From Syntrophobacteraceae bacterium (GTDB lineage: Bacteria; Desulfobacterota; Syntrophobacteria; Syntrophobacterales; Syntrophobacteraceae): a stretch of DNA of 64,000 nt. The stretch covers positions 21,105 to 85,104 of the forward strand of contig JARLHO010000161.1 in NCBI GenBank assembly GCA_031292215.1. The letters are read 5' to 3'. Positions 1 to 11,094 of this stretch are shown here, piece after piece (position 1 is the first letter of the stretch; each line of letters opens with the position of its first letter). Position numbers and translations under genes: made by a program. Under the pieces are notes generated by a model. That model made no database searches and was not told the origin of the DNA. It saw only the letters and a list, made by a program, of their open reading frames with translations.

Positions 1-313
1 CCCCCGTCCCCGGAGATGCGGGCTTTAAGATTACCGAGGAGGCCCCGAATTTTCCGAGCACCTCGTGGGGGATGGTCGAAGCCGTTAGCGGGACAGCGAC
101 CATATTGCGCTTGGCCGCCTCCATACCCTTTCGGATCGCTTCGGGGACCTCGTTCGCCTTCCCAAGGCTGTATCCTACTTTACCGCTGCCGTCGCCGACA
201 ACGACTATGGCGCTAAACGAAAAACGCCGGCCGCCTTTGACAACCTTGGCCACACGGCTGATATGGACAACTTTATCAATCATCTGGAGCTGGCTGGAAT
301 CAACCGCTATCAA
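1..313 (-). CDS. rpsE: 30S ribosomal protein uS5 (partial, 3' end outside window)
   Basis: The N-terminal ~104 codons of uS5, which sits at the mRNA entry/decoding side of the small subunit. The reading frame is open to the window edge. The start is taken as TTG at 313 because a GGAGGC Shine-Dalgarno lies 7 nt upstream; the first in-frame ATG would remove ten residues. The S5 double-stranded-RNA-binding region ([17 protein letters not shown]) and the start of the C-terminal domain ([14 protein letters not shown]) are visible. It lies 27 nt after rplR, in the usual spc order. Confidence 0.93.
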   Translation of the reverse strand, partial: MIAVDSSQLQMIDKVVHISRVAKVVKGGRRFSFSAIVVVGDGSGKVGYSLGKANEVPEAIRKGMEAAKRNMVAVPLTASTIPHEVLGKFGASSVILKPASPGTG

Positions 314-340
314 TGTATTTGCCTCCGATCCCGATAAGGA

Positions 341-715
341 TTAAAAATCGAGCCCCTGCCGCCTGGCTGCGTCGGCAAGAGCCTGAATCCGTCCATGGTA
401 GATAAAACCGTTGCGATCGAAAACGACCTTCGCAATACCTTTTTCCACAGCTTTTCGCGCAATCAGTTCGCCAACGCGTCCGGCGGCGCTCACTTTGCCT
501 TTTACCGGCCCCATTTGCTTGTACTCGGCCGAAAGCGTAGAGGTCGCAACCAGGGTTGCGCCCGTCAGGTCGTTTATGATCTGAGCGTACATGTGCTTGT
601 CGGATCTAAAAACCGTAAGCCTTGGGCGCTCGACAACGCCCTCGATTTTTTTCCTGATTCGTTTCTTCCGTCTGAGCCGAGCGGTATAGCGCGGATTTGT
701 CGAACCTGTTGCCAT
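341..715 (-). CDS. rplR: 50S ribosomal protein uL18
   Basis: 124 aa, full length for the family. uL18 binds 5S rRNA and helps dock the central protuberance. The basic N-terminus ([13 protein letters not shown]) and the conserved [17 protein letters not shown] stretch identify it, as does the C-terminal [30 protein letters not shown] ending. It lies 14 nt after rplF. Confidence 0.97.
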   Translation of the reverse strand: MATGSTNPRYTARLRRKKRIRKKIEGVVERPRLTVFRSDKHMYAQIINDLTGATLVATSTLSAEYKQMGPVKGKVSAAGRVGELIARKAVEKGIAKVVFDRNGFIYHGRIQALADAARRQGLDF

Positions 716-729
716 TGTATCCTCCGACT

Positions 730-1272
730 CTATTTTTTCGAACCGGTCTTACCGACCTTGCGGTGGACCCGCTCGCCAGTGTATCTGATCCCTTTTCCCT
801 TATACGGCTCAACGGGCCTAAGGGCGCGAATGCGCGCGGCGGTCTCCCCGAGCACCTCGATATCGATCCCCTCGAGCTTTACGACATTCGAGCGGTCAAC
901 GCTCGCAATGATTCCCTCGGGTAAATCGAATTGAACCGGCCGCGAATATCCCAGGTTAAGGTTCAGGGTGTGTCCCTGCACCTCGGCCCGGTAGCCCGTT
1001 CCCTGGATCTCAAGGCCCTTGACAAAACCTTCGCTCACACCCTTTACCATATTGTTTACCAGTGCGCGGATCAGTCCGTGAGTCGAGCGCGACTGCTTGG
1101 TATCGTCCCTGCGCTTAAACGCCACGGTCTCACGGCTGATATCGACGTCGATATTTGCCGGAATCAACCGCTCCAACGTCCCCTTGGGACCTTTTACCGT
1201 AAGGGCCAAGCCATCTAAAACGACGTCCACCCCTTTAGGTAAAGGTATGGGCAATTTACCCACCCGTGACAT
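730..1272 (-). CDS. rplF: 50S ribosomal protein uL6
   Basis: 180 aa, normal length. Two tandem L6 domains: the first begins [15 protein letters not shown], and the second carries the [10 protein letters not shown] and signature [13 protein letters not shown] motif ([14 protein letters not shown]) near the C-terminus. It binds 23S rRNA near the sarcin-ricin loop. An 86-nt gap to rpsH upstream contains a short hairpin repeat (1293-1342). Confidence 0.97.
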   Translation of the reverse strand: MSRVGKLPIPLPKGVDVVLDGLALTVKGPKGTLERLIPANIDVDISRETVAFKRRDDTKQSRSTHGLIRALVNNMVKGVSEGFVKGLEIQGTGYRAEVQGHTLNLNLGYSRPVQFDLPEGIIASVDRSNVVKLEGIDIEVLGETAARIRALRPVEPYKGKGIRYTGERVHRKVGKTGSKK

Positions 1273-1292
1273 GGTGTAGCTCCTTTATCGAT

Positions 1293-1342
1293 AGGAAGCA
1301 GGGAGCGCGAAGCTTGCAGCAACTCCTCGCCAATTGCTTCCT
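1293..1342. repeat. Short intergenic hairpin repeat (heptad class)
   Basis: Arms AGGAAGC (1293-1299) and GCTTCCT (1336-1342) enclose GGGAGCG-like and CTCCTCG-like units. It resembles the larger elements at 22124-22198 and 31371-31440, which are built from the same GGGAGCG heptads. It lies between rpsH and rplF without disturbing either gene. Confidence 0.5.
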
Positions 1343-1358
1343 GGTAAAAGCCTCTTGC

Positions 1359-1757
1359 CTACCAGACGGCGCAAAGCAGTTCGCCGCCAACGCCCTGGGT
1401 GCGGGCCTGCCGGTCGGTCATGACCCCCTTGGAGGTAGAGAGGATGGAAATGCCCATGCCGTTTAGCACCTTGGGGATTTCCTCATGGCCCACATAGACG
1501 CGACGCCCGGATTTGCTGATGCGCTTGGCTCCGGTAACAGCGCCCTCTCGGCTTTCTGCATATTTTACATTGATCCGCAGGATTCCCTGCTTGTCGTCTC
1601 GAATAAATTTAAAGTTCTTTATGAACCCCTCTTCCTTCAGAATGCGACACAAGTTGGCCTTCATGCGGGAAGCGGGGATGTCAACCTTGTCGAAGCGCGC
1701 TTTTTGCGCATTGCGAATACGGTTGATGAAGTCGCCTATCGGATCCGATACCATCAT
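1359..1757 (-). CDS. rpsH: 30S ribosomal protein uS8
   Basis: 132 aa. Conserved opening [17 protein letters not shown] and the C-terminal [18 protein letters not shown] signature. uS8 organises the central domain of 16S rRNA and in enterobacteria is the spc-operon translational repressor. Two adjacent ATG codons exist; the first is kept because it matches the family N-terminus. GGAGGAG lies about 10 nt upstream. Confidence 0.97.
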   Translation of the reverse strand: MMVSDPIGDFINRIRNAQKARFDKVDIPASRMKANLCRILKEEGFIKNFKFIRDDKQGILRINVKYAESREGAVTGAKRISKSGRRVYVGHEEIPKVLNGMGISILSTSKGVMTDRQARTQGVGGELLCAVW

Positions 1758-1778
1758 TTCCTGATCTCTCCTCCGGTC

Positions 1779-1964
1779 CTACCAGCTAGCCTTGACCACG
1801 CCTGGAAGTTCCCCTTTGAGCGCCATGTTCCGGAAGCATATCCGGCAGATACCAAACTTGCGCAGGAAAGCGCGAGGCCGACCGCACACCGGGCACCGGT
1901 TGTAGGCGCGCACCTTAAATTTCGGGTTCGCCTTCGCTTTTGCAATGAGTGACTTTTTAGCCAA
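1779..1964 (-). CDS. rpsN: 30S ribosomal protein uS14, zinc-binding (type Z)
   Basis: 61 aa, the short zinc-binding form. Two CxxC pairs are visible ([20 protein letters not shown]), which bind one zinc ion. It assembles in the 30S head. This is the C+ version, so a zinc-free paralogue could exist elsewhere in the genome, but none is in this window. Tight spacing to rplE (12 nt) and rpsH (21 nt). Confidence 0.97.
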   Translation of the reverse strand: MAKKSLIAKAKANPKFKVRAYNRCPVCGRPRAFLRKFGICRICFRNMALKGELPGVVKASW

Positions 1965-1976
1965 AGGGCCTCCTTG

Positions 1977-2516
1977 TTATCGCCTAAACGGCATTCCCAT
2001 GAGGGCGAGAAGCGTTCTGGCCTCATCGTCGGTTCCGGCCGACGTAACGATTGTTATGTTCATCCCCTTGATCTTATCGATTTTATCATAGTCGATTTCG
2101 GGGAAAATAATGTGTTCCTTGATCCCGAGGGTGTAATTGCCCCTGCCGTCAAGAGCCTTGGGCGAAATGCCGCGAAAGTCGCGGACCCGAGGCAGGGCGA
2201 CATTGACGAGTTTATCGAAAAACTCATACATCCTGTCGCCTCGAAGAGTGACCATGCACCCGATGGGCATCCCTTTTCTGAGCTTAAAGGCGGCGATGCT
2301 CGTTCGCGCCTTGGTGACGACCGGCTTTTGACCACAGATCTGAGCCAGTTCGGCGGTGGCCGAGTCCAGGATCTTTACATTCTGGATGGCCTCGCCAAGC
2401 CCCATGTTAATGGTGATCTTTTTGATCCCCGGGATTTGCATCGGGCTCTTATACCCGTACTGCTCTTTTAGCTTTGGAACAATTTCAGAATTGTACCTCT
2501 CACGCAGTGCCGCCAT
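1977..2516 (-). CDS. rplE: 50S ribosomal protein uL5
   Basis: 179 aa, standard length. Family signature [16 protein letters not shown] near the N-terminus and the [19 protein letters not shown] loop. uL5 binds 5S rRNA and bridges to the 30S head. The 123-nt upstream gap to rplX is longer than its neighbours' gaps and contains no gene. Confidence 0.97.
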   Translation of the reverse strand: MAALRERYNSEIVPKLKEQYGYKSPMQIPGIKKITINMGLGEAIQNVKILDSATAELAQICGQKPVVTKARTSIAAFKLRKGMPIGCMVTLRGDRMYEFFDKLVNVALPRVRDFRGISPKALDGRGNYTLGIKEHIIFPEIDYDKIDKIKGMNITIVTSAGTDDEARTLLALMGMPFRR

Positions 2517-2639
2517 TTCACCTCCATTCCCGCCCTTTATAGTGGACGCCGCCGCATCCGGGGACTAAGCCGCAGGGGGCGCTTGCCGGGAGCCAAAAGA
2601 GTTCCCGGAGCCCCAACGGATTAGACACCGCTTTACAGC

Positions 2640-2966
2640 CTAGTCGATGACTTCTTTGCATTTTTTGCAAAATCTGACCTTCTTTTCGTCATCGAGCACT
2701 CGATAGCCCACCCTAGTCGGGTCCGTACACTTGGAACAAATCACCATGAGATTGGACATCTCGATAGGGGACTCCTTTTCGAGGATTCCCCCCTGCCTTG
2801 ACTGCTCGCTCGGGCGCAGATGCCGCTTGACCATGTTGAGTTTTTCAACGATGGCGCGACCTTTTTTGGGAATGACCCTTAGGACCTTACCGGTCTTTCC
2901 CTTATCTTTGCCGGCGATCACCTTCACATTATCGTCTTTTTTTATTGCATAGCTCTGGTGCTTCAT
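2640..2966 (-). CDS. rplX: 50S ribosomal protein uL24 with C-terminal zinc ribbon
   Basis: 108 aa from the ATG at 2966, which opens [19 protein letters not shown]; the longer in-frame ORF overlaps rplN. A KOW motif ([17 protein letters not shown]) is followed by a C-terminal pair of CxxC motifs (CSKC ... CKKC) that should bind zinc. uL24 is an assembly initiator contacting the 5' end of 23S rRNA. Confidence 0.96.
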   Translation of the reverse strand: MKHQSYAIKKDDNVKVIAGKDKGKTGKVLRVIPKKGRAIVEKLNMVKRHLRPSEQSRQGGILEKESPIEMSNLMVICSKCTDPTRVGYRVLDDEKKVRFCKKCKEVID

Positions 2967-2991
2967 CGACCCAATCCCTTTTCGCTTTTCG

Positions 2992-3360
2992 CTAAAGTAC
3001 CTCGGGAGCAAGCGAAATTATCTTCATAAATTGCCTGGCGCGGAGTTCCCTGGCGACCGGTCCGAAAATGCGGGTTCCGATCGGCTCCCTGGAGGCGTTG
3101 ATCAGCACAGCGGAGTTGTCGTCGAACTTAATATAGGACCCGTCGGGGCGGCGGACCTCTTTTTTCGTGCGTACGACAACTGCTTTTAGCACGTCGCCTT
3201 TTTTTACTTTCGCATTGGGAATGGCTTCCTGGACCGAAACCACGATAATGTCGCCAACCGTGGCGTATCGCCTTCGGGTCCCGCCGAGCACCTTGATGCA
3301 ATAGAGCCGCTTGGCCCCGGAATTATCAGCGGCGTTCAGTTGAGTTTCCGACTGAATCAT
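2992..3360 (-). CDS. rplN: 50S ribosomal protein uL14
   Basis: 122 aa, the near-invariant length. Recognised by [18 protein letters not shown] at the N-terminus and the [18 protein letters not shown] core. uL14 lies at the subunit interface and is the contact for ribosome-silencing factor RsfS. First gene of the classical spc segment. Confidence 0.98.
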   Translation of the reverse strand: MIQSETQLNAADNSGAKRLYCIKVLGGTRRRYATVGDIIVVSVQEAIPNAKVKKGDVLKAVVVRTKKEVRRPDGSYIKFDDNSAVLINASREPIGTRIFGPVARELRARQFMKIISLAPEVL

Positions 3361-3445
3361 TTCTTACTCCAAATGGTCTCGCACGTTTCTATTGCGGTGG
3401 GCGAAAAAGGTGTGCCCAACCACGCACGGTCCAAAACGGACCGCA

Positions 3446-3709
3446 TTAGAAAGCCGCCTTATCGAGGACTTTCACAACCAGCCATCGCTTTTCCTTACTA
3501 ATCGGCCGGGATTCCTCGATGAGCACCTGGTCGCCAACCGCGCAGGAGTTCTGCGGATCGTGGGCCTTAAACGTGTTCCTGCGACGAACGAATTTTCGGT
3601 ACTTCACATCCCGGATCAGCCGTTCGACCATGACCACGACGGTTTTGTCCATCTTGTTGCTCATGACTTTTCCGACACGAGTTTTTCTTGTGGATTTGAG
3701 CTCTTCCAT
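3446..3709 (-). CDS. rpsQ: 30S ribosomal protein uS17
   Basis: 87 aa, OB-fold primary 16S-binding protein. Motifs RKTRVGKVMSNKMDKTVVV and FKAHDPQNSCAVGDQVLIEE are diagnostic. It is spaced 15 nt from rpmC and 85 nt from rplN. Confidence 0.97.
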   Translation of the reverse strand: MEELKSTRKTRVGKVMSNKMDKTVVVMVERLIRDVKYRKFVRRRNTFKAHDPQNSCAVGDQVLIEESRPISKEKRWLVVKVLDKAAF

Positions 3710-3724
3710 AGTTTTTCCTGGCCC

Positions 3725-3925
3725 CTATTCTCCCGCTTTTCTGTCCATTTCGGACAAAATCGTTTCTATCCGCGCGATATCTTTTTTATTTTTCGGGAGT
3801 TGGGCGGTATTGTCCATCTGCCCGGTCGCTTTCTGAAACCGTAAGTTAAACTGGGCTTCCCGGATCTCTTTGAGCTTCCCGATCAGCTCATCTTTTGTCA
3901 TTTCCCGCAGCTCGCCAGCCTTCAT
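3725..3925 (-). CDS. rpmC: 50S ribosomal protein uL29
   Basis: 66 aa, two-helix protein near the polypeptide exit tunnel. [31 protein letters not shown] is the family core. Its ATG overlaps the rplP stop codon by 4 nt (ATGA), indicating translational coupling. Confidence 0.96.
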   Translation of the reverse strand: MKAGELREMTKDELIGKLKEIREAQFNLRFQKATGQMDNTAQLPKNKKDIARIETILSEMDRKAGE

Positions 3926-4338
3926 AGCACATCCTGCCTCGATACAAATCGTGTGGGCAACGGGAGCTTATGCGATGCAAGCCCCAGGGCCTCGCGGGCA
4001 ACCGCCTCCGTTACGCCTTTAATTTCGTAGAGTATCCGTCCGGGCCGCACTACGGCCATCCACCCCTCCGGAGATCCCTTGCCTTTACCCATGCGGGTTT
4101 CAGCGGGCTTTTTGGTAAAGGGCTTATCGGGAAAAATCCGAATCCAGACCTTACCCCCACGTTTTATGTGACGGGAGATGGCGATACGGGCGGCCTCGAT
4201 CTGGCGAGAGGTAACATAGCCAGGCTCAAGAGCCTTGAGCCCGAAATCACCGAAGCTCACATCGCTTCCCCGATAGGCTGCGCCCCGCATGCGGCCTTTT
4301 TGTACTTTTCTAAACTTAACCCTTTTGGGAGCTAACAT
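3922..4338 (-). CDS. rplP: 50S ribosomal protein uL16
   Basis: 138 aa. Opens [19 protein letters not shown] and contains the [22 protein letters not shown] loop, which reaches toward the peptidyl-transferase centre and A-site tRNA. Overlaps rpmC by 4 nt. A 109-nt gap to rpsC holds a heptad-repeat hairpin (4354-4441). Confidence 0.97.
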   Translation of the reverse strand: MLAPKRVKFRKVQKGRMRGAAYRGSDVSFGDFGLKALEPGYVTSRQIEAARIAISRHIKRGGKVWIRIFPDKPFTKKPAETRMGKGKGSPEGWMAVVRPGRILYEIKGVTEAVAREALGLASHKLPLPTRFVSRQDVL

Positions 4339-4353
4339 CGTAAATCTCCGATT

Positions 4354-4441
4354 TCAGTGACTGCCGATAAGTGACCGGCGACTGGGTAAAAACCCAAATA
4401 CCAGGTCGCCATTCACCAATCACCAGTCACTAATCACTAGT
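4354..4441. repeat. Intergenic hairpin with 7-nt iterations
   Basis: The right part is four consecutive heptamers, CACCAAT-CACCAGT-CACTAAT-CACTAGT (4414-4441). The left part carries inverse-complementary GTGACTG/GTGACCG/GCGACTG units, with a central GGGTaaaaACCC stem. Same architecture as 22124-22198, 31371-31440 and 45565-45708. It sits between rpsC and rplP. Confidence 0.65.
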
Positions 4442-4447
4442 GTGTCA

Positions 4448-5077
4448 CTATCCCGGCAACACTTCGCCCTTAAAGATCCAGACCTTTACGCCAATGATGC
4501 CGTAGGTCGTGCGGGCAAGGGCCGTGCCGTAATCGATATCGGCCCTCAGCGTGTGCAGGGGAACTCTTCCTTCGCGGTACCATTCCCTGCGGGCCATTTC
4601 GGCCCCGCCAAGGCGGCCGGCGGAGGCGACCCGTACGCCTTTTGCGCCGAACTTAAGAGCCGAGCTAACCGCTCGCTTCATAGCGCGGCGAAAGGCAACG
4701 CGCCTTACGAGCTGCAAGGCGATGTTTTCGGCAACAAGGGTTGCGTCGAGTTCCGGGCGGCGAACTTCCTGGATGTCAATTAGGACTTCCCGCTTAAACC
4801 TTCGCTCGAGGTCTCGGCGCAGCACCTCGATTTCAGCGCCTTTTTTTCCGATGACAATTCCCGGGCGCGCCGTGTGAATGCGTACCTTGACCTTGTTGGC
4901 GGCCCGCTCGATCTCAATTTTGGAGATGCCGGCGTGAAACAGCTTTTCCTTAATGTAGTCTCGGATCTGGCGATCCTCGAAAACCAGTTTGGAATAGCCC
5001 CTGGTGGCAAACCATTTCGAATCCCAGGTCTTAAGGATACCCAGTCGGAACCCTGTCGGATGAACTTTCTGTCCCAA
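4448..5077 (-). CDS. rpsC: 30S ribosomal protein uS3
   Basis: 209 aa. [14 protein letters not shown] start, a KH RNA-binding domain with [14 protein letters not shown] (GxxG loop) around residue 75-85, and the C-terminal S3 domain ([31 protein letters not shown]). Forms the mRNA entry channel and helicase site. Confidence 0.98.
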   Translation of the reverse strand: MGQKVHPTGFRLGILKTWDSKWFATRGYSKLVFEDRQIRDYIKEKLFHAGISKIEIERAANKVKVRIHTARPGIVIGKKGAEIEVLRRDLERRFKREVLIDIQEVRRPELDATLVAENIALQLVRRVAFRRAMKRAVSSALKFGAKGVRVASAGRLGGAEMARREWYREGRVPLHTLRADIDYGTALARTTYGIIGVKVWIFKGEVLPG

Positions 5078-5170
5078 ACCTCACCTCCATGAGTGATGTA
5101 GCGGGTAGCGAAAAGCAGGGGGCAAAACCTTTTGGCTTACCGCACCATGCCGCTCACTACTGTATTCGCA

Positions 5171-5506
5171 CTATTTCTTCTCGTCCAAAATGACCGTTAT
5201 ATGGCTCGAGGGCTTAATGATCGGGGTGGCTCTGCCCATGGCACGCGGACGAAACCTTTTGAGCCTAGGTCCCTGGTCGACAGTAATCGTTTTGACATAG
5301 AATTTTTCCAGGTCGCCGATCTCGCGGTTTTCGGCATTGGCCATGGCCGAGCGCAAGATCTTGGTTATGAGACGTCCGCTTTTTTTGGGTGTAAACCTGA
5401 GCAAAATCAGCGCATCATCGACTTTTTTGCCGCGGACCATATCGGCAACCAGGCGAGCTTTCTGCGAGGAGACCCGCAGGTATTTGCCAACAGCTCTTAC
5501 TTCCAT
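5171..5506 (-). CDS. rplV: 50S ribosomal protein uL22
   Basis: 111 aa. N-terminal RAVGKYLRVSSQKARLVADMVRGK and C-terminal KRFRPRAMGRATPIIKPSSHITVIL, which forms the beta-hairpin lining the exit tunnel. It starts one nucleotide into the end of rpsS, so the two are coupled. Confidence 0.97.
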   Translation of the reverse strand: MEVRAVGKYLRVSSQKARLVADMVRGKKVDDALILLRFTPKKSGRLITKILRSAMANAENREIGDLEKFYVKTITVDQGPRLKRFRPRAMGRATPIIKPSSHITVILDEKK

Positions 5507-5793
5507 TATTTCTTCCCTTTGACTTTGGACTTTTTATCTCCAGCATGGCCGTGGAAGGTCCGGGTCGGAGAAAACTCCCCCAGTTTGTGTCCCACCATAT
5601 TCTCGCTAACGAAGACGGGAATGAACTTTTTCCCGTTATGCACCGCGAGGGTGGTTCCGACGAACTCGGGCAAAATCGTGGACCTTCGCGACCAGGTCTT
5701 GATCACTTTGCGGTCGCCCACATCCTTGGCTTTGGAGACCTTATCGAACAGGGAACCGTCTACGAACGGCCCTTTTTTTAATGACCGGGGCAC
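5506..5793 (-). CDS. rpsS: 30S ribosomal protein uS19
   Basis: 95 aa. Recognised by [19 protein letters not shown] and [25 protein letters not shown]. It forms a complex with uS13 in the 30S head. Only 9 nt separate it from rplB. Confidence 0.97.
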   Translation of the reverse strand: MPRSLKKGPFVDGSLFDKVSKAKDVGDRKVIKTWSRRSTILPEFVGTTLAVHNGKKFIPVFVSENMVGHKLGEFSPTRTFHGHAGDKKSKVKGKK

Positions 5794-5802
5794 CTTATCC
5801 TC

Positions 5803-6624
5803 CTACTTGCGGCGATGAAGTATATACTTATCGCTGAGTTTTGCCGTGCGGGTGCGAAATCCTTTGGAAGGAACGCCCCAGGGGCTGCACGGATGACGAC
5901 CGCCTGAGCTTCTGCCCTCACCACCCCCCATAGGGTGGTCGACAGGGTTCATCGCAACGCCTCGCACATGGGGTCTTTTGCCCGCCCAGCGCGAGCGCCC
6001 GGCTTTGCCCAGAGTCACATTCTCGTGATCGATATTGCCGACCTGGCCGACCGTGGCCTTGCATTCCACAGAAATCATGCGCATTTCGCCCGAAGGCATG
6101 CGAAGGGTCGCGTACTTTCCTTCCCTGGCGATGAGCTGAGCGCTAGTTCCGGCCGAACGGGCCAACTGGCCGCCCTTTCCGGGCTTCATCTCGATATTGT
6201 GTACAACGGCGCCAAGGGGAAGGTTCAAAAGCTTGAGGCAGTTGCCGGGCTTAATGTCGGAATCAGGCCCCGTCATGAGGTGATCTCCGACCTTTATCCC
6301 CACGGGGGCGAGGATGTAGCGTTTCTCGCCGTCTGCGTAGTGGAGAAGCGCAATGTTAGCGGATCGGTTGGGATCGTACTCGATGGTGGCAACCGTTGCG
6401 GCAATGGCTTCCTTATCGCGCTTAAAATCGATGATCCGGTAGAGCCTCTTATGACCACCACCGCGCTGCCAGGAGGTGACCCGGCCGACGTTATTGCGCC
6501 CCCCGGATTTGCGCAAAGGCGCGATTAGGGCCTTATGGGGCTTATCGGTGGTGATCTCTTCGAAAGTAGTGTAGGTCTGAAAGCGGCGGCCAGCTGATGT
6601 CGGCTTGACTTTTCTAATACCCAT
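5803..6624 (-). CDS. rplB: 50S ribosomal protein uL2
   Basis: 273 aa, normal length. [17 protein letters not shown] start; the C-terminal [19 protein letters not shown] and [18 protein letters not shown] motifs include the conserved histidine region near the peptidyl-transferase centre. Needed for subunit association. Confidence 0.98.
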   Translation of the reverse strand: MGIRKVKPTSAGRRFQTYTTFEEITTDKPHKALIAPLRKSGGRNNVGRVTSWQRGGGHKRLYRIIDFKRDKEAIAATVATIEYDPNRSANIALLHYADGEKRYILAPVGIKVGDHLMTGPDSDIKPGNCLKLLNLPLGAVVHNIEMKPGKGGQLARSAGTSAQLIAREGKYATLRMPSGEMRMISVECKATVGQVGNIDHENVTLGKAGRSRWAGKRPHVRGVAMNPVDHPMGGGEGRSSGGRHPCSPWGVPSKGFRTRTAKLSDKYILHRRK

Positions 6625-6656
6625 GGTGCTATTTTCCTCTCCCTGCCAAGGGGCGA

Positions 6657-6950
6657 CTAGACGCCTTCAAAAAACTCGACCCGCTGCCCGGCCTTGATAG
6701 TCACGATGGCCTTTTTCCAGTCGGCCATTTTCGTAAACTTGCGGCCGACCCGCTTAAGCTTACCTCTCATATTCAAGGTGGCGACATCGAGGACGTTCAC
6801 CTTGAAGATGGTCTCCACCGCCTCTTTGATTTCGATCTTGTTGGCGTTTCGATCGACCTGGAAGAGGAGCTTGTTTCTTAAGTCTTTTTCGGTCGTGCTC
6901 TTTTCGGTGACCAGCGGCCGCTTTAAGATGCTGTAAGTCTTGGGGTTCAT
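6657..6950 (-). CDS. rplW: 50S ribosomal protein uL23
   Basis: 97 aa from ATG at 6950 ([19 protein letters not shown]); the start overlaps the rplD stop by 4 nt. uL23 frames the exit tunnel and is the docking site of trigger factor and SRP. The [20 protein letters not shown] core is typical. Confidence 0.97.
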   Translation of the reverse strand: MNPKTYSILKRPLVTEKSTTEKDLRNKLLFQVDRNANKIEIKEAVETIFKVNVLDVATLNMRGKLKRVGRKFTKMADWKKAIVTIKAGQRVEFFEGV

Positions 6951-7567
6951 GCCAGCGCCTCCTCGATCCTGCCAACGCACTCCCGGCTCAAGATAACCGC
7001 CCGGTAGTCGAGCAGGTCGTAGACATTTATCCCCTCCGAGCGCAGGACCTTTACGTGGGGGATGTTTCGAGCCGATTTTTCGATGATTTCGTCATGTTCG
7101 GGCAAAACCACAAGGGTTTTACCGAGTTTGAACCGATCGAGCAGGCCGACGAAATCCCGGGTGCGAATCTGTTCGAGCTTAAATTCGTCGATCACGGTAA
7201 AACCCTGTTCGAGCACCTTTTGGCTAAGCGCCATCTTGAGGGCCAGACGACGGACCTTCTTTGGAACCCGCATCTCGTAGTCGCGAGGCTTGGGGCCGTG
7301 GATCGTACCACCACCTCGCCAGATAGGCGAGCGACTCGTACCTGCCCGGGCGCGCCCGGTGCCCTTTTGGCGCCAGGGCTTTTTGCCACCGCCCGACACA
7401 TCGCTTCGCCCCTTGGTCTTAACGGTGCCCGCCCGACGTTTGGCCAACTGATAAACGACCACCTCATGGAGTACATGAGTCTTTACAGGCACACCGAAAA
7501 CAGCTTCGCTGAGCTCCAGTTGACCCGTCACTTCTCTTGCCAGGTTATACACATCCACAGTAGGCAT
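6947..7567 (-). CDS. rplD: 50S ribosomal protein uL4
   Basis: 206 aa starting [16 protein letters not shown] at 7567, with a GAGGACT Shine-Dalgarno just upstream; a TTG four codons earlier is less likely. The tunnel-lining loop [27 protein letters not shown] region is present. In enterobacteria L4 autoregulates the S10 operon; no such leader is evident here. Confidence 0.96.
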   Translation of the reverse strand: MPTVDVYNLAREVTGQLELSEAVFGVPVKTHVLHEVVVYQLAKRRAGTVKTKGRSDVSGGGKKPWRQKGTGRARAGTSRSPIWRGGGTIHGPKPRDYEMRVPKKVRRLALKMALSQKVLEQGFTVIDEFKLEQIRTRDFVGLLDRFKLGKTLVVLPEHDEIIEKSARNIPHVKVLRSEGINVYDLLDYRAVILSRECVGRIEEALA

Positions 7568-7639
7568 GACAGTCCTCAAAACCTAGGGCCTTTTCAGCCC
7601 TTTATCGCTAACGCCCTTTTCCTTCAGGCATCAGACTCT

Positions 7640-8272
7640 TTATTTGGCCCGATTGGTCCGGCGAACGATCACGATTCCGTTCTTAGCTCCCGGCACCGCG
7701 CCATGGATAAGCAAAAGATTACTTTCCGGACGCACATCGACGATTTTAAGATTTAAGACAGTGGTGCGTTTATTGCCCAACTGCCCGGGCATTTTCTTGC
7801 CCTTGATCACGCGGCCGGGATAGGTGGCCATACCGGTAGAGCCGGGTTCACGGACGTTTTTGGACCCGTGGCCGTCTGGTCCGCGCTGAAACCTCCACCG
7901 TTTGATCGTGCCGGCGTACCCCTTGCCCTTGCTCTTTCCGATGATGTCTACTCGGTCACCGATCTGAAAGATATCGGCCAGCACCTGGTCACCGGGGTTA
8001 TGTTCGGAGGGGTCCAGGGCGGCAATCTCGCGCACTACCTCGAAATAGCCCTTTCCGACCTTGTCGAACTGGCCCTTCATCGGACGGTTGACGCTTTTGG
8101 CCTTCTTGGTACCAAAGCCCATCTGCAAAGCGGCGTAGCCGTCGGTTTTAACCGTTTTCACCTGGGTTACAGTGCACGGACCGGCCTGAACGAGCGTTAC
8201 CGGGTATACGGCGCCGTCTCCGGAAAAAACCTGGGTCATGTCAAGTTTTCGTCCAATAATTGCGGTAATCAT
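7640..8272 (-). CDS. rplC: 50S ribosomal protein uL3
   Basis: 210 aa from ATG at 8272 (MITAIIGRKLDMTQVFSGDG), which fits the family N-terminus; a longer in-frame start at 8299 adds nine unlikely residues. The extended loop with FQRGPDGHGSKNVREPGSTG, including the conserved Gln-methylation region, reaches the peptidyl-transferase centre. Confidence 0.97.
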   Translation of the reverse strand: MITAIIGRKLDMTQVFSGDGAVYPVTLVQAGPCTVTQVKTVKTDGYAALQMGFGTKKAKSVNRPMKGQFDKVGKGYFEVVREIAALDPSEHNPGDQVLADIFQIGDRVDIIGKSKGKGYAGTIKRWRFQRGPDGHGSKNVREPGSTGMATYPGRVIKGKKMPGQLGNKRTTVLNLKIVDVRPESNLLLIHGAVPGAKNGIVIVRRTNRAK

Positions 8273-8305
8273 GAGCTGCTGCTCTCTTTCACTGATCATA
8301 GAGAC

Positions 8306-8617
8306 CTAAAGCTTAATTTCAACATCCACCCCGGCGGACAAATCGAGCTTCATCAGGGAATCAACGGTTTGCTGCGTGGGATCGAGGATATCGATAAGAC
8401 GCTTGTGAACACGTATCTCGAACTGCTCCCGCGATTTTTTATCGACATGCGGAGAACGTAAAACGGTCCACCGGTTGATCTTGGTCGGAAGCGGTATTGG
8501 CCCGGCCACACGCGCACCCGTCTTTTTGGCCGTCATAACGATCTCGCTTGTAGACTGGTCTAAAAGCTTGTGGTCGTAGGCTTTTAGGCGGATGCGAATT
8601 CTTTGATTCGTCACCAT
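8306..8617 (-). CDS. rpsJ: 30S ribosomal protein uS10 / NusE
   Basis: 103 aa from ATG at 8617 ([19 protein letters not shown]), chosen because AGGA lies 6 nt upstream. uS10 is both a 30S head protein and NusE, a partner of NusG/NusB in antitermination. [25 protein letters not shown] is diagnostic. Preceded by tuf1 (62 nt), so str and S10 operons are joined. Confidence 0.96.
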   Translation of the reverse strand: MVTNQRIRIRLKAYDHKLLDQSTSEIVMTAKKTGARVAGPIPLPTKINRWTVLRSPHVDKKSREQFEIRVHKRLIDILDPTQQTVDSLMKLDLSAGVDVEIKL

Positions 8618-8679
8618 TTGCATTCCTATCAAATAGACAACCGGAGCAGGGCCCCGGCCATCCTGTCTGTAAAGTAAAC

Positions 8680-9873
<1,194 letters not shown>

Positions 9874-9970
9874 CAGGGAATCCTCCTTGCCAGGCTTAAG
9901 ACCTTTGATCGGCGCTTGGTTGCAAGGCGATACGACCGCCCGCTCTCAAAGCGCCAACAGCTGTTCAATG

Positions 9971-10441
9971 CTACCATCTATAATGTGCGAAGGCCTTGTT
10001 TGCATCCGCCATTCGATGTGTGTCCTCGCGTTTTTTGACCGCGCCGCCCCGGTTTTGAGCGGCATCCATCAATTCGCCGGCAAGCTTTTGGGTCATGGTC
10101 TTTTCGGAGCGCGATTTGGCGTAGTTGATGATCCACCTCATGGCCAAGGCGTCGCGCCGCTCGTTTCTTACTTCCACCGGGACCTGGTAGGTCGCACCGC
10201 CAACGCGCCGGGACTTAACTTCTACGACCGGGCGAACGTTTTCGAGGGCCTTGTGAAAGATATCGAGCGGCTCCTGCTTGGACCGCTGCTCGACAAAGGC
10301 CAGCGCCTGGTAGAAGATCTGCTCGGCCGTGCTCTTTTTTCCGAGCCGCATGACGTTGTTGATAAATTTTGCCGCAAGCTTGCTGTTAAATTTCGGATCC
10401 GGCAGCACGTAGCGCTTCGGGACTTCTCTTCTCCTGGGCAT
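9971..10441 (-). CDS. rpsG: 30S ribosomal protein uS7
   Basis: 156 aa from ATG at 10441 ([18 protein letters not shown]), with AAGGA 6 nt upstream. uS7 nucleates assembly of the 30S head. [20 protein letters not shown] and [12 protein letters not shown] are typical. It is followed 97 nt later by tuf1 rather than fusA. Confidence 0.97.
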   Translation of the reverse strand: MPRRREVPKRYVLPDPKFNSKLAAKFINNVMRLGKKSTAEQIFYQALAFVEQRSKQEPLDIFHKALENVRPVVEVKSRRVGGATYQVPVEVRNERRDALAMRWIINYAKSRSEKTMTQKLAGELMDAAQNRGGAVKKREDTHRMADANKAFAHYRW

Positions 10442-10530
10442 GCCTATTCCTTCGATCACTTATAAAGATTTTAAGGAAAAAGTGTGGCCAGGGGGATAAA
10501 CCCGATAGCCCGCACTTTTCGCAGTCCGAC

Positions 10531-10902
10531 CTACTTGGGCCTCTTGGCGCCGTACTTGGAGCGGCCCTGCCTGCGGTCCGCGACCCCAAGCGCATCGAGG
10601 GTGCCACGAATGATGTGATAGCGCACACCGGGAAGGTCCTTCACACGGCCGCCTCGGATCAGCACCACCGAGTGCTCCTGGAGATTGTGGCCGATGCCCG
10701 GGATGTAGGAGGTAACTTCCACCCCGTTTGTAAGACGCACACGAGCAATTTTCCGAAGAGCCGAGTTGGGCTTTTTGGGCGTCGTGGTGTAGACACGAAC
10801 ACAAACCCCCCGTTTTTGCGGGCAGCTTTGAAGTGCGGGAGTACTGGATTTCTTCCGGACTTCCTCCCTCCCCTTCCTTACCAACTGATTGATAGTGGGC
10901 AT
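10531..10902 (-). CDS. rpsL: 30S ribosomal protein uS12
   Basis: 123 aa. [15 protein letters not shown] start, the [18 protein letters not shown] decoding-centre loop and the [16 protein letters not shown] loop are conserved. First gene after the rpoC terminator and a new promoter, so it opens the str segment. A GAGGTTT Shine-Dalgarno precedes the ATG. Confidence 0.98.
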   Translation of the reverse strand: MPTINQLVRKGREEVRKKSSTPALQSCPQKRGVCVRVYTTTPKKPNSALRKIARVRLTNGVEVTSYIPGIGHNLQEHSVVLIRGGRVKDLPGVRYHIIRGTLDALGVADRRQGRSKYGAKRPK

Positions 10903-10928
10903 TACTTTTTAAACCTCGATGTCCGGTA

Positions 10929-10990
10929 GATAGATTAAACAGGCGGCACAAAGGAGCCGCCCAGCTTTCTCAGCTGGAAAATCCTATGTT
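10929..10990 (-). other. Structured rpsL 5' leader (two hairpins)
   Basis: Between the promoter and rpsL, the transcript would form CCAGCTgagaAAGCTGG and GGCGGC-(8 nt)-GCCGCC hairpins. Neither is followed by a clear U-tract, so they look like leader structure rather than terminators. Role unknown. Confidence 0.45.
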
Positions 10991-11017
10991 TTTATAGGAA
11001 TGCAGACCCAATGTCAA
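10991..11017 (-). promoter_or_regulatory. Sigma-70-type promoter of the str (rpsL) segment
   Basis: Perfect -35 TTGACA (11017-11012) and -10 TATAAA (10996-10991), but with a short 15-bp spacer. It lies just after the rpoC terminator and about 90 nt before rpsL. Confidence 0.6.
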
Positions 11018-11021
11018 GCGC

Positions 11022-11079
11022 AAAACGAGGGGCGGACAGTTGAGAGTACAAATCGCTTCTCTTACGCTCATGTCCGCCC
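11022..11079 (-). terminator. Terminator after rpoC
   Basis: Nine-bp perfect stem GGGCGGACA/TGTCCGCCC (arms at 11071-11079 and 11030-11038) with an inner AGAGA/TCTCT-type stem, followed on the minus strand by CTCGTTTT. The large loop and short U-run make it moderate rather than strong. Confidence 0.6.
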
Positions 11080-11094
11080 GCCCCCGTCGAGCCT

